DNA from: Actinomadura roseirufa
Lineage (GTDB): Bacteria; Actinomycetota; Actinomycetes; Streptosporangiales; Streptosporangiaceae
Direction: 5' to 3'
Assembly: GCF_900659635.1 (NCBI RefSeq)
Contig: NZ_CAACVB010000003.1
Coordinates: 38,335 to 102,334, forward strand
Length of the DNA stretch: 64,000 nt
Part shown: one piece after another, positions 25,497 through 34,188 of the stretch
Layout of the letters: each line of letters starts with the position of its first letter
How positions within the stretch are numbered: the stretch's first letter is position 1
Made by a program: the position numbers and the translations under genes
The notes under the pieces: generated by a model
The model's input: the letters and a program-made list of their open reading frames with translations, nothing else
Told to the model about the DNA's origin: nothing
The model's database searches: none

Positions 25497-25581
25497 CATG
25501 ACGGGCGGGCTCGCGGGGTAGAGGTGATCATGACGGCCGTGCGGGACCCTCCCGGGCCGGCCGGGGAAGGGCGGAGGAGCG

Positions 25582-27861
25582 GTGCTCAAGCGTGCGCGCG
25601 AGGCGTACGCCCATACCAACGGGCAGACGGCGCCGTTCTACGGGCTCGCCGCCGCGCTCGCCATGACCGCGCCGCTGCTGGCCGGGGCCGTCGCCGGGCA
25701 CCCCACCGCCGGCGCGATGATCGCCCTCGGCGCCTACCTGGTCGCCCTGCGCGCGCCCGAGGGCCCCTACGGCGCGCGGGCCCGCGACCTCGCCGCCGGC
25801 GTGCTGCTCGTCGCGGTCGGCTCCGCGGCCGGCGGGACGCTCAGCGGGCACGCCTGGCTCGCGGTCGCCGCCGTCCCGCCGCTGATCGCGCTCGGCGTCG
25901 CGGTGCCCCGGATCGGGGCGACCGCCGGGCTCGCGGTGCTGCTCAGCGCGGTCCGCCCGCCGTCCGGCGACGTCCTGCACACCGGTCTGCTGGAACTGGC
26001 CGGTGGGCTGCTCACCGCCGCGCTGCTCCTCGCGCCCTGGCCCGCCCGGCGGCTGCGTCCGCTGCGCGCGGCGCTGAGCGAGGCCGCCACCGCGGTCGCC
26101 GAGACGCTCGACGCCGTCGCGCAGGACGTCGGCGCCCCCGACGCCGCCCCCCTCGACGACGTCGAGCTGACCGACCCGGGCCTGCGCGCCGTCACCCGCA
26201 AACCCGACTGGGAGCGGTGCCGGCGCGCCGCGTCCGAGGCCCTCACCGCCGCCCGGACCACCTTCGGCCTGTACCGCACCGGACGGGGCCGCACCGACCC
26301 GACGCGGCCCGAACGGCTCATCGACGCCCTCTCGCGCGTCCTGCACGAGACGGTGACCTTGCAGGCCGTCCTGGAGGCCGCGCGCAACTACCCACCGGAC
26401 CGCGAATGGGAGCTGGAGACCCGGACCGCGATCTCCGCGCTCGCCGCCCGGCTGCGGCTGCTCGCCGGCGCGGTCGCGACCTCCGGCGAGGCGCCGCTCG
26501 GCGGCGAGGAGTCCGCCGCGATCCGCCGGCTCGGCCGCGCCGCCGACCAGATCAGGCGCGCCGGGCTCGCCGGCGACGAGGACCTGGTGGCGGTCGCGCT
26601 GATCGCCCAGGTGCGGCGCTCGGCCGACCGCATCGCCGGGGAGGTCGCCTCCGCCCGGCGCATCGTCGCGGGCGGCGTCGGCGTCCGGATCGGCCCGCCC
26701 CGCATGCCGGACGCGCCGCACCCGGTGCCCGCCCTCGGCCGGCTCGGGCACGCCGTCCGGACCCGCTCGCCCCTGTTCCGGCAGGTGACCCGGGTCTACG
26801 TGACGGCCGCGGTGGCGATGGCGCTGTCCGCCGCGCTGCACCTGCACCACGGCCACTGGATGACGATCACGGCGATGCTCAGCCTCCGCGCCACCTACGG
26901 CGAGACCCTCGACCGCCTCGTCCAGCGCGTCGGCGGCACCGCGGCCGGATCGGTGATCGCCGCGCTGCTGCTGACCCTCGCCCCCGACCAGCCCACCACC
27001 GCGCTGATCGTGTTCTGCTTCGCGCTGGCCGGGTTCACCCTGCGATCGGTGAACTTCGCCTACTGGGCGCTGTTCGGAACCCCGCTCGCGATGATGCTGC
27101 TGGACTTCTCGACCCCGTCCGACTGGCGCGCGGCGGGCGAGCGGATCGCCCTGACCCTCGCCGGGACGCTCCTGTCCTTCCTCGCGATCCGGCTGCTGTG
27201 GCCCACGGGCCACCGCGAGCGGCTGCCCGTCCAGCTCGGGCGGCTCCTGCGCACGCACGCCGACCTCGTCCGGGCCACCGCCGACGTCGTCGGCGGCGAG
27301 CGCGCCCGGCTCCCGCAGGACACGGTCGTCGCCGCCGAGCGGGCCGCCGAGGCCGTCGCCGAGACCCGGCTGCGGCTGGAGCACGACCGGCTGCCCGACA
27401 CCGCCCTCATCACCCGGCTGCAGACGGTCGTCCGCGCCGCGCACCGCGTCCGCGACCACCTGATCGCGGTCGCCCGGATGTCCCACGAGAAGGCCGTCGA
27501 CACCGGCCCCGTCCCCGAGATCCTGGACCGGCTCGCCGACCGGCTGGAGGAGGGCGCCGCCGACATCGAGGACCCGCCCGGGGACCGCGCCCCGGACGTC
27601 CCGTCCGCGGCCGCCGAGCTGGACGAGGAGCTCGCCGACCTCGACGCGCACCTGTCCGCCCTCACCCGCCGCCGCCGCGCCGAGATCAAGTCGGGCGTCG
27701 ACCGGGACGAGTTCACCCCGCTCCGGCACGCGCTCCTGCAGATCTCCGGTACCCGCTACGCCATCAGGTCGCTACGCCGCGACACCGGCCGCGTCATCGA
27801 CGGAGCCGTACTCATTGCAAGCCCGGCCCAAGGGGGCTCGCCTGGCGGCTCGTCCCCTTGA
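25582..27861 (+). CDS. FUSC-family membrane protein (aromatic-acid-exporter-like)
   Basis: 759 aa, GTG start with GGAGGAGC upstream. Two membrane blocks, each of several helices (about 15-155 and 400-540), are separated by a long soluble helical segment and followed by a second one, the FUSC/YccS-AaeB layout. The second block contains HHGHWMTITAMLSLRATYGE, the best-conserved family part, and GGTAAGSVIAALLLTL. Members are thought to export aromatic acids or act in envelope stress. The C-terminal residues (VLIASPAQGGSPGGSSP) come from a repeat shared with the end of the molybdopterin-oxidoreductase gene. Confidence 0.85.
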   Translation: MLKRAREAYAHTNGQTAPFYGLAAALAMTAPLLAGAVAGHPTAGAMIALGAYLVALRAPEGPYGARARDLAAGVLLVAVGSAAGGTLSGHAWLAVAAVPPLIALGVAVPRIGATAGLAVLLSAVRPPSGDVLHTGLLELAGGLLTAALLLAPWPARRLRPLRAALSEAATAVAETLDAVAQDVGAPDAAPLDDVELTDPGLRAVTRKPDWERCRRAASEALTAARTTFGLYRTGRGRTDPTRPERLIDALSRVLHETVTLQAVLEAARNYPPDREWELETRTAISALAARLRLLAGAVATSGEAPLGGEESAAIRRLGRAADQIRRAGLAGDEDLVAVALIAQVRRSADRIAGEVASARRIVAGGVGVRIGPPRMPDAPHPVPALGRLGHAVRTRSPLFRQVTRVYVTAAVAMALSAALHLHHGHWMTITAMLSLRATYGETLDRLVQRVGGTAAGSVIAALLLTLAPDQPTTALIVFCFALAGFTLRSVNFAYWALFGTPLAMMLLDFSTPSDWRAAGERIALTLAGTLLSFLAIRLLWPTGHRERLPVQLGRLLRTHADLVRATADVVGGERARLPQDTVVAAERAAEAVAETRLRLEHDRLPDTALITRLQTVVRAAHRVRDHLIAVARMSHEKAVDTGPVPEILDRLADRLEEGAADIEDPPGDRAPDVPSAAAELDEELADLDAHLSALTRRRRAEIKSGVDRDEFTPLRHALLQISGTRYAIRSLRRDTGRVIDGAVLIASPAQGGSPGGSSP

Positions 27862-27886
27862 CCGTGCTTGTGCGAGCGCGAATCGC
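27806..27886 (+). repeat. Dispersed 3'-end repeat, copy B
   Basis: Matches 11789-11867: GTACTCATT, then a GGCTCGCCTGGCGGCTCG block, then TGTGCGAGCGCGAATCGC. It covers the last codons and stop of the FUSC-family gene. Small length differences show the copies are old or have been edited by recombination. Confidence 0.7.
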
Positions 27887-27917
27887 CTGACGGCTGAGGA
27901 GCGCTGGTGACAGGGTC

Positions 27918-28385
27918 CTAGCCCTTGGGGGTGTGAACTGTGGTCAGGGTGCCTGCGCCGGGTCTCGCGTCCGCCCATGCACCTGGGAGCTCGATGACGG
28001 CCAGTGCGCACGTCGGGAACGCCTCCGGCGCCTCCCCGGTCAGGTCGTGGACGAGCTGGTGCACCGCCGGGTTGTGGCCGACGAGCAGGACCCTGCCCGC
28101 CTCATCCGGCGCCTCGGCGACCAGGGCCAGCAGGTCCTCAGGGTCGTTGTCGTAGATGCGGGCCTCGAACCGCACCTCGGCGTCCAGGGCCAGCCCGTCG
28201 AGCGTCTCCCGCGTCCGCGCGGCGGTGGAGCACAGCACCAGGCCCGGGACGAGGTCGTTCGCGCGCAGCCACTCCCCCGTCGCCGCGGCGTCGCGCCGCC
28301 CCCGGTCGTTGAGCGTGCGGTCGATGTCGGGAATCCCCGCCCCGGCGACGGCCTTGGCATGACGGAGCACGATGAGCGTCGGCAT
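27918..28385 (-). CDS. SixA-like histidine phosphatase
   Basis: 155 aa. Start ATG 28385 (MPTLIVLRHAKAV). The phosphoglycerate-mutase-fold RH motif (LRHAKA), catalytic acidic region and second His (LLVGHNPAVHQLVHDL) are present. SixA removes phosphate from His-containing phosphotransfer domains, but actinobacterial homologues lack a proven target. It is convergent with the FUSC gene. Confidence 0.9.
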   Translation of the reverse strand: MPTLIVLRHAKAVAGAGIPDIDRTLNDRGRRDAAATGEWLRANDLVPGLVLCSTAARTRETLDGLALDAEVRFEARIYDNDPEDLLALVAEAPDEAGRVLLVGHNPAVHQLVHDLTGEAPEAFPTCALAVIELPGAWADARPGAGTLTTVHTPKG

Positions 28386-28483
28386 GCGGCCCACCCTAGG
28401 GCCCTGACCACCTTCAGTCAGGCACCCACGACCTCCTGACCTCCCTGCACCTCTGAAGTCACGTCGTAGGACGGCGGGCCCGG

Positions 28484-29632
28484 CTAGTTGAGGCGCTCCA
28501 TGAAGGGCTGGAGGTCGAACTGGTGGGGTGACTGGCTGCTCCTGGAGACGACCAAGCCGGTCGCCAGGATCGTCTGCGTCTCCGGGATCCGTACGAGTCC
28601 ACTGACGTTCGGTTCCACGATGTCGTAGGGGCCTTTCCGAACAGGTCCCTGGTGGAACGTCCATGTGCCTTCGCGGAAATGCACGTACCGGGTGAAGTCG
28701 CGGCCGTACCCCCCGAGCCACACGCCGCCCTGACCGTCCTCGGCCAGAGCAGGGGTGGGGAAGTTGACCTGTGGGACGAAGAACTCCTCCCAGGTCTCAC
28801 CGCCCGTCCAGCGCAACAGGGTGTGGTTCTGGACGACGTCCGGGTTGCTTCGGTAGGCCCACGCGAGCTTCTTCGACACGGGCAGGACCGTCGTGATGCC
28901 TTGGGGCGTGCCAGAGGCCACCGGGGGGATCTGCACCCTTCTCCAGCGGCGCCCGTCCCAGTGGAGGGTCAGCGGCGCTCCGGCGGGCGTGGACCCGTCG
29001 GCGACCCGCTGGGTACCGGCCACCCAGACATCCTGGTCCGAGCGGACACCGACTCGGGTGGCGACCGCTCCCTGAGGCAATGGCACCGCTACGGGGACCC
29101 AGGCGTCCTCCTCCCAGTCGAAGACGGCGGACTTGCTGGAGAGGCCATCCGCGATGACCAGCCAGGCCGTACCGTCCCGTCCCGCCGACAGTGAGCGGGG
29201 GAAGAGCTCCTTGGCGGAGCCCGGGTAAACCTCGGGCGGCTCGGCGGCCCGCCAATCAGAACCGTCATAGAAGAAGGTCGCCTGAGGGGCGCCATAGGTC
29301 GTCAGCCACATCTCCTCCAGGTCGGCGATCGTCAGAGAGGAGTCACGGGTGGCGTAGGCGGTGCTGGGCAATCCGTCGAGGGGCCAATTGCCGTCGCGCC
29401 AGCGCAGCAGGGCGCCCCAAGGGTGGCCGTTCGCCGTCGCCGGCGCCCACCCATCGTGCGGTCCGATGAAGGCCGGCGTGCCGACCCAGGTCACGCCCAG
29501 GCCAAAGGACGGGGTCACGTCCTGCCATTCAGGGACGGGATCAGCGTTCGCGGGGTTGGAGAGGAACGATGGCAGAGACGCGGCGACGCCTGCGGCGAGG
29601 ACGGTACGGCGGCTGAGGGGCGAGCTCGTCAT
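28484..29632 (-). CDS. Tat-exported beta-propeller-like protein, tandem copy 1 (most divergent)
   Basis: 382 aa. ATG 29632 with AGGAG 6 bases upstream. Twin-arginine signal MTSSPLSRRTVLAAG ending near NPANA (residue ~30). The mature part has repeating WDG-type units (HWDGRRW, RWTGGETW, HFREGTW, FYDGSDW) separated by DVWVAG/GVWLGG-like strands, which reads as seven blades. The family is unknown to me. It is the copy farthest downstream in a four-gene tandem array and has diverged most, with TSSPLSRR instead of TTSPVSRR. It ends FMERLN where the others end F(L/V)ERLH. Likely surface or extracellular, binding something on the propeller face. Confidence 0.82.
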   Translation of the reverse strand: MTSSPLSRRTVLAAGVAASLPSFLSNPANADPVPEWQDVTPSFGLGVTWVGTPAFIGPHDGWAPATANGHPWGALLRWRDGNWPLDGLPSTAYATRDSSLTIADLEEMWLTTYGAPQATFFYDGSDWRAAEPPEVYPGSAKELFPRSLSAGRDGTAWLVIADGLSSKSAVFDWEEDAWVPVAVPLPQGAVATRVGVRSDQDVWVAGTQRVADGSTPAGAPLTLHWDGRRWRRVQIPPVASGTPQGITTVLPVSKKLAWAYRSNPDVVQNHTLLRWTGGETWEEFFVPQVNFPTPALAEDGQGGVWLGGYGRDFTRYVHFREGTWTFHQGPVRKGPYDIVEPNVSGLVRIPETQTILATGLVVSRSSQSPHQFDLQPFMERLN

Positions 29633-29821
29633 CCGGACTCCTGACATCGGACGGGGGACGGTCGTCGCCACCTTCCCCGTCGCCCCTCGGCCGCCTCAAG
29701 GGCCAGAGTCAGGACGGCCGGATGCGGAAACCCGGCCGTCGCCACCACCTCCACGAACACGACGAACCTGCACCGAACAGAGGAAAACGGGCGCACCTAT
29801 ACGGCCCGGTTTCCAGAGCTG

Positions 29822-30982
29822 CTAGTGGAGCCGCTCCAGGAACGACTTGTAGCTGTGGCCCGAGGGCGCCGAGGCGTCCTGGTAGGAACTCGACCCGACG
29901 GCCAGGACCGTCCGCGTGCCGGGGATGCGCGTCAACCCGGAGACGCTCACCTTCTCCGCACCCACCCGCGCCGGGCCCTGCACGAGCGTCCACGTACCGT
30001 CCAGGAAATGGAGGTACGTCGAGGCGGAGGGACCGTACGCCCCCACCCACGCACCTCCCCGGCCATCATCGGCCAAAGGCGGATCGGGGATGTTGATGGT
30101 GTCGCTCGGTGGGAGGCGGAAGTCCTCCCATGATGGGCCGCCCGTCCAGCGCAGCAACGTCTGGTGCTGGCCGACGGCCGCGTTGCTCCGAAAGGCCCAG
30201 GCGAGGTTCTTCGAGACCGATACGACCGACCTGATGACCTGCGCTGAGTTGCCTTCCACCGGAGGGATTGCCACGTCCGTCCACGAGTGCCCGTCCCAGT
30301 GGAGAGTGAACGGCCGGCTCCCCCCGGAAGAAGTTCTGCCGGCCACCCAGATGTCACGGCGCGAGCGTACGGCCAGGCGAGTGACGACGGACCATTGGTT
30401 GGGCAACGGCACCTTCGTGGACACCCAGGCGGTTCCGTCCCAGTGCAGGACGAGGGTCTTGTCGTTGTTGGTGTCCGCGAGGGCCACCCAGGCGGTCCCG
30501 TCCCGTCCGGCCGACAGTGACTCGGGATTGAGCGCCACCGGGATGTTCGCGAGGCCCCTGGCGTCCGCCGGGGGCGTCTCCGGGAACGCGGTCCGCCGCC
30601 ACTCCTCCCCGTCGTAGACGTAGCCGCCGCCCAAGCCCAAGGCCCACATGTGGCGGCGGCTGGAGACCTCCGGCGTCGTCCAGAGCTGGACGAACTCCGG
30701 CAAGACCTCAGGGATCCATCTGCGCCCGTTGAAGCGCAGCAGGACTCGGTTCGGCCGCCCCTTGATCGCCCCAAGCGCCCAGCCCTCATGCGGGCCGAGG
30801 AAGAAGGGCTTACCGATTCCGGTGACGTCCGGCCCCAGGGACGCGGTCACGTCGCGCCAGGGAGAGGACGGGGCGGGCGCGGCGTTCGCGGGGACGGACA
30901 GAAGCGGCGGCAGGGACGCGGCGACACCGGTGGCGGCGCCTGTGACGAGGACGGTACGGCGGCTCGGAAGGGAAGTCGTCAT
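29822..30982 (-). CDS. Tat-exported beta-propeller-like protein, tandem copy 2
   Basis: 386 aa. ATG 30982 with the same AGGAG-like site, GGAGTCCGG, upstream. Tat motif SRRTVL at residues 8-13; cleavage near PANAA. WDG-type repeats: RFNGRRW, VYDGEEW, HWDGTAW, HWDGHSW, RWTGGPSW and HFLDGTW, with RDIWVAG and GGAWVGA strands. The mature N-terminus (WRDVTASLG) probably supplies the last strand of blade 7 (inference). The blade with KNLAWAFRSNAAVGQHQT is nearly identical to copy 4. Confidence 0.82.
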   Translation of the reverse strand: MTTSLPSRRTVLVTGAATGVAASLPPLLSVPANAAPAPSSPWRDVTASLGPDVTGIGKPFFLGPHEGWALGAIKGRPNRVLLRFNGRRWIPEVLPEFVQLWTTPEVSSRRHMWALGLGGGYVYDGEEWRRTAFPETPPADARGLANIPVALNPESLSAGRDGTAWVALADTNNDKTLVLHWDGTAWVSTKVPLPNQWSVVTRLAVRSRRDIWVAGRTSSGGSRPFTLHWDGHSWTDVAIPPVEGNSAQVIRSVVSVSKNLAWAFRSNAAVGQHQTLLRWTGGPSWEDFRLPPSDTINIPDPPLADDGRGGAWVGAYGPSASTYLHFLDGTWTLVQGPARVGAEKVSVSGLTRIPGTRTVLAVGSSSYQDASAPSGHSYKSFLERLH

Positions 30983-31171
30983 CCGGACTCCAAACCATGG
31001 ACGGGACGGCCGCAGCCACCATCCCCACCACCCCTCCCCCGTCTCAAGCCCCGGAGGCGCGGCGGCCACAACCGGAAACCCGGCCAACCGCCGCCACCTC
31101 ACGGAACACCACGAAGCCATGCCCCGAGCAGGGAAAAGGGCGCGCCGATTCGGCGGCTCCCGGACCCGGCG

Positions 31172-31243
31172 TCAGTGGAGCCGTTCCACGAACGGCTTGT
31201 AGCCGTATCGGGTGGGTGTGGGGGCGCCCCAGTAGCCGCTTCA
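31172..31243 (-). pseudogene. Detached C-terminal coding remnant of tandem copy 3
   Basis: The in-frame stop TGA (31243-31241) is followed by 22 sense codons that match the C-terminus of copies 2 and 4, ending at the original stop (31174-31172). The frame is intact, so only the internal stop separates the parts. Because the remnant is still nearly in register, the stop looks recent. Confidence 0.75.
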
Positions 31244-32347
31244 CCCGGTCGCCAGGATCGTCCGCGTGCCCGGGACCCGCACCAGCCCGGACACGTTCAC
31301 CTCCTCGACGCCCGTCCGCGCCGGGCCCTGCACGAGATTCCACCCACCGTCGCGGAAATGGACGTACTGCGTGGAGTCGCGCCCCCATCCGCCAAGCCAA
31401 ACGCCGCCCCGGCCGTCTTCCCCCAGCGCGGGGCTAGGAAAGTTGACGTCCTTCGGGACCAGGAACTCCTCCCACGCTTTGCCGCCCGTCCAACGCAGCA
31501 GCGTCTGGTTCTGGCCCACGTGCGAGTTGCTCCGGTAGGCCCACACAAAGTCCTTCGAGACCGGCACGACCGACCTGATGACCTGGACTGCGCCACCCTC
31601 CACCGGAGGGATCACCACGTCCGTCCACGAGTGCCCATCCCAGTGGAGCGTGAACGGCTGCTGGCTGTGGGACGGGGCCGGACGAAAGTAGCCCGCCACC
31701 CAGATATCACGGCGCGAGCGGACGGCGACGCGAGTGGCGACGGGGGAAGGGGAGGGCAGCGGTATCTCTGCGGGCACCCAGGCTGTCCCGTTCCAGTGCA
31801 TGACGGCCGTCTTGTCGTTGATGACGTCGGCGAGAGCCACCCAGGCGGTCCCGTCCCGTCCCGCCGACAGCGAATGGGGAGTGAGCCACACAGGGAACGC
31901 AGCGGCCTGCCCGGCGACCCCCGGGGGCGTCAGCGGGAGGTCGGCCGCCCGCCACTCCGCTCCGTCGTAGAAGTAGCTGGACCGCTCTCCGTACAAGGTG
32001 ACGTACCAGATCTTGCGGTGGCTGGAGACCGCCAAGGCGCCACCGTTGGCGCGCACGACCTCTGGCAGCACCCATGGCGTCCATCTGCGCCCGTTCCACC
32101 GCAGGATGCCGCGATTGGCGTGCTCTGCGACGGTCACGGGCAACCAGCCCTCGTGCGGGCCGAGGAAGACGGGCGTGCCGACTGCGGCGATGTCAGGCCC
32201 CAGAGACGCGGTCACATCGCGCCATTGGGTGGACGGGGTGGGTGCCGCGTTCGCGGGGACGGACAGGATCGGCGGCAGGGAGGCGGCGACACCGGTGGCG
32301 GCGCCTGCGGCGAGGACGGTACGGCGGCTGACAGGGGAAGTCGTCAT
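31241..32347 (-). CDS. Tat-exported beta-propeller-like protein, tandem copy 3 (C-terminally truncated)
   Basis: 368 aa, ATG 32347. Tat signal with SRRTVLAAG. Same blade order as copy 4 (RWNGRRW, FYDGAEW, HWNGTAW, HWDGHSW, RWTGGKAW, HFRDGGW). A TGA at 31243-31241 ends translation at ATG; the next 22 codons in the same frame still encode the family C-terminus (GAPTPTRYGYKPFVERLH-like) up to a second stop at 31172. The truncation removes the outer part of blade 7. It may be a decaying gene or a functional shorter form. Confidence 0.8.
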   Translation of the reverse strand: MTTSPVSRRTVLAAGAATGVAASLPPILSVPANAAPTPSTQWRDVTASLGPDIAAVGTPVFLGPHEGWLPVTVAEHANRGILRWNGRRWTPWVLPEVVRANGGALAVSSHRKIWYVTLYGERSSYFYDGAEWRAADLPLTPPGVAGQAAAFPVWLTPHSLSAGRDGTAWVALADVINDKTAVMHWNGTAWVPAEIPLPSPSPVATRVAVRSRRDIWVAGYFRPAPSHSQQPFTLHWDGHSWTDVVIPPVEGGAVQVIRSVVPVSKDFVWAYRSNSHVGQNQTLLRWTGGKAWEEFLVPKDVNFPSPALGEDGRGGVWLGGWGRDSTQYVHFRDGGWNLVQGPARTGVEEVNVSGLVRVPGTRTILATG

Positions 32348-32540
32348 CCGGACTCCAGAACCAGGGACGGGACGGCCGCAGCCACCATCCCCACCGAGCC
32401 TCCGCCGCCTCAAGCCTCGGAGAGGCGGCGGCCGGAACCGGAAACCCGGTCGACCGCCGCCACCTCACGGAACACCACGGAGCCGCACCCCGACCAGGGA
32501 AACGGGCGTACCGATTCGGGCGGCTCACCCGGGACCGGGG

Positions 32541-33710
32541 TCAGTGGAGCCGTTCCACGAACGGCTTGCTGCCATAGCCATCGGGTGTGGGGGCGCCCCG
32601 GTAGGTCAACGACCCGGTCGCAAAGATCGTCCGGGTGCCCGGGACGCGCGCCAGCCCGGTGACGAACGCCAGCTCGACGTCGGCTCGCGCCGGCCCCTTC
32701 ATGAGCTTCCAAGCGCCGTCCCGGAAATGCGCGTACTGGGTGGAACCGCGCCCCGCATCCCCGAGCCACACTCCGCCTTGGCCGTCCTCCACCAGCGCAG
32801 GGCCAGTGAAGTTGATGGCCTCCGGGAGGAGGAACTCCTCCCACGACTTGCCGCCCCTCCAGCGCAGCAATGTCTGGTGCTGGCCGACGGCCGCGTTGCT
32901 CCGGAAGGCCCACGCGAGGTTCTTCGAGACCGGGACGACGGACCTGATGACCTGGACTGCGCCTCCCTCCACCGGAGGGATCACCACGTCCGTCCATGAG
33001 TGCCCGTCCCAGTGGAGCGTGAACGGCTGGTCGTGCCCGGCTGGGTGAAAGTGGCCGGCCACCCAGATGTCACGATGCGAGCGAACGGCGACGCGGGTGG
33101 CGATGGGGTACGGGAGTGGCAACGGCACCTTGGCGACCACCCAGGCGCTTCCGTCCCAGTGCATGACGGCCGTCATGTCGTGGTAGGCATCCGCCAGGGC
33201 GACCCAAGCGGTCCCGTCCCGTCCGGCCGACAGTGACTCGGGACTGAACCACACCGGGATGGCAGCGACCTTTTCAGCGGCTACCGGAGGTGTCAGGGGG
33301 AGTTCGGCCGCCCGCCACTCCGTCCCGTCGTAGAAGTAGCTGGTGTTGTGCCCGCCGAGGGTGATGTACCAGATCTTGCGGCGGCTGGAGACCGCCAGGG
33401 CACCACCGTTGGACTGGATGACCTCCGGCAGGGCCCAAGGCGTCCATCTGCGTCCGTTCCACCGCAGCATGACGAATTTCGCGTGCTCTGGGACGGTCAC
33501 GGGCAACCAGCCCTCGTGCGGGCCGAGGAAGACGGGCGTGCCGACTGCGGCGAAGTCCGCTCCCAGGGACGCGGTCACGTCGCGCCATCCAGAGGACGGG
33601 GCGGGCGCGGCGTTCGCGGGAGTGGACAGAAGCGGCGACAGCGATGCGGCGACGCCGGTGGCGCCGGTGGCGGTGAGGACGGTACGGCGGCTGACAGGGG
33701 AAGTCGTCAT
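32541..33710 (-). CDS. Tat-exported beta-propeller-like protein, tandem copy 4 (first in transcription order)
   Basis: 389 aa. Tat signal SRRTVL at 7-12, cleavage near PANAA (31-35). Six WDG-type motifs at 83-89 (RWNGRRW), 126-132 (FYDGTEW), 184-190 (HWDGSAW), 233-239 (HWDGHSW), 283-290 and 328-334 (FRDGAW), each preceded by a hydrophobic strand such as DIWVAG (214-219) or GVWLG (313-317). A last repeat without WDG follows (360-389). With the N-terminal WRDVTASL (42-49), this makes seven blades with closure between the termini. The long frame extending upstream to 34148 is a shadow; AGGAG-type site and Tat motif fix the start. No known family name is claimed. Confidence 0.82.
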   Translation of the reverse strand: MTTSPVSRRTVLTATGATGVAASLSPLLSTPANAAPAPSSGWRDVTASLGADFAAVGTPVFLGPHEGWLPVTVPEHAKFVMLRWNGRRWTPWALPEVIQSNGGALAVSSRRKIWYITLGGHNTSYFYDGTEWRAAELPLTPPVAAEKVAAIPVWFSPESLSAGRDGTAWVALADAYHDMTAVMHWDGSAWVVAKVPLPLPYPIATRVAVRSHRDIWVAGHFHPAGHDQPFTLHWDGHSWTDVVIPPVEGGAVQVIRSVVPVSKNLAWAFRSNAAVGQHQTLLRWRGGKSWEEFLLPEAINFTGPALVEDGQGGVWLGDAGRGSTQYAHFRDGAWKLMKGPARADVELAFVTGLARVPGTRTIFATGSLTYRGAPTPDGYGSKPFVERLH

Positions 33711-33888
33711 CCGGACTCCAGAACCATGGACGGGACGGCCGCAGCCACCATCGCCATCGGGCCGCCGCCACCTCAAGGGTCGGAGGTGGCCGCGGCCGGA
33801 ACCGGAACATCGTGAAACGCGGCCACCAGCCGGATCGTCCGGATGTCGTGCGGGCGCCCAGTAACGGGCACGCCGATACGGGCGGCGC

Positions 33889-34005
33889 CTACGGGGCGAC
33901 GAGCGCCGCCAAGGCCCAGAGGACCAGCATGATCCCGAGCATTCCGCCGAGCACGAGCGCGAAGCCCTTGGGCCCGGACATCGCCGGCTTGCCTTCGCCC
34001 GCCAT
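33889..34005 (-). CDS. Putative 38-aa single-pass membrane protein
   Basis: The frame reads MAGEGKPAMSGPKGF, then a strongly hydrophobic helix (ALVLGGMLGIMLVLWALAAL) and VAP. An internal ATG at 33981 would give 30 aa. It lies 183 bases downstream of hppA on the same strand. A single-helix small protein is plausible, but the ribosome-binding site is weak (AAGGCGG at 8 bases). It may be part of the hppA transcript. Confidence 0.4.
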   Translation of the reverse strand: MAGEGKPAMSGPKGFALVLGGMLGIMLVLWALAALVAP

Positions 34006-34188
34006 CGCGCGCGCCGCCTTCCTGTGCGCCGGCGGCCGGCACGCGCCCGACCTCGGGGGAGGGGGCCCGGTGCCGCCGGGGGGTGAATCCGTCCTCGTAC
34101 AGCGTACGGCCGGTCCCGCGCGCCCCCGACACCACCCGGGCATGCCAAGGGGCCGGCGGCGCGTGCGCCACCGGCCCCCCGGCGCCGG

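Larger units (their letters stand above)
29633..33800 (-). repeat. Four-copy tandem duplication including spacers (unit about 1.35-1.37 kb)
   Basis: Start codons lie at 29632, 30982, 32347 and 33710, giving intervals of 1350, 1365 and 1363 bases. Spacers of 189, 189 and 193 bases (the second measured to the original stop of copy 3) are alike: each begins GGACTCC and carries GGACGGGACGGCCGC followed by CCGCC-rich DNA and CACGGAACACCACG-like words. Gene and spacer were therefore duplicated together. Confidence 0.85.

Noticed and set aside
31241..31243. Selenocysteine codon in propeller copy 3
   Set aside because: Paralogues have Ser at this position, no SECIS-like hairpin was seen, and no selenocysteine machinery is in the window.
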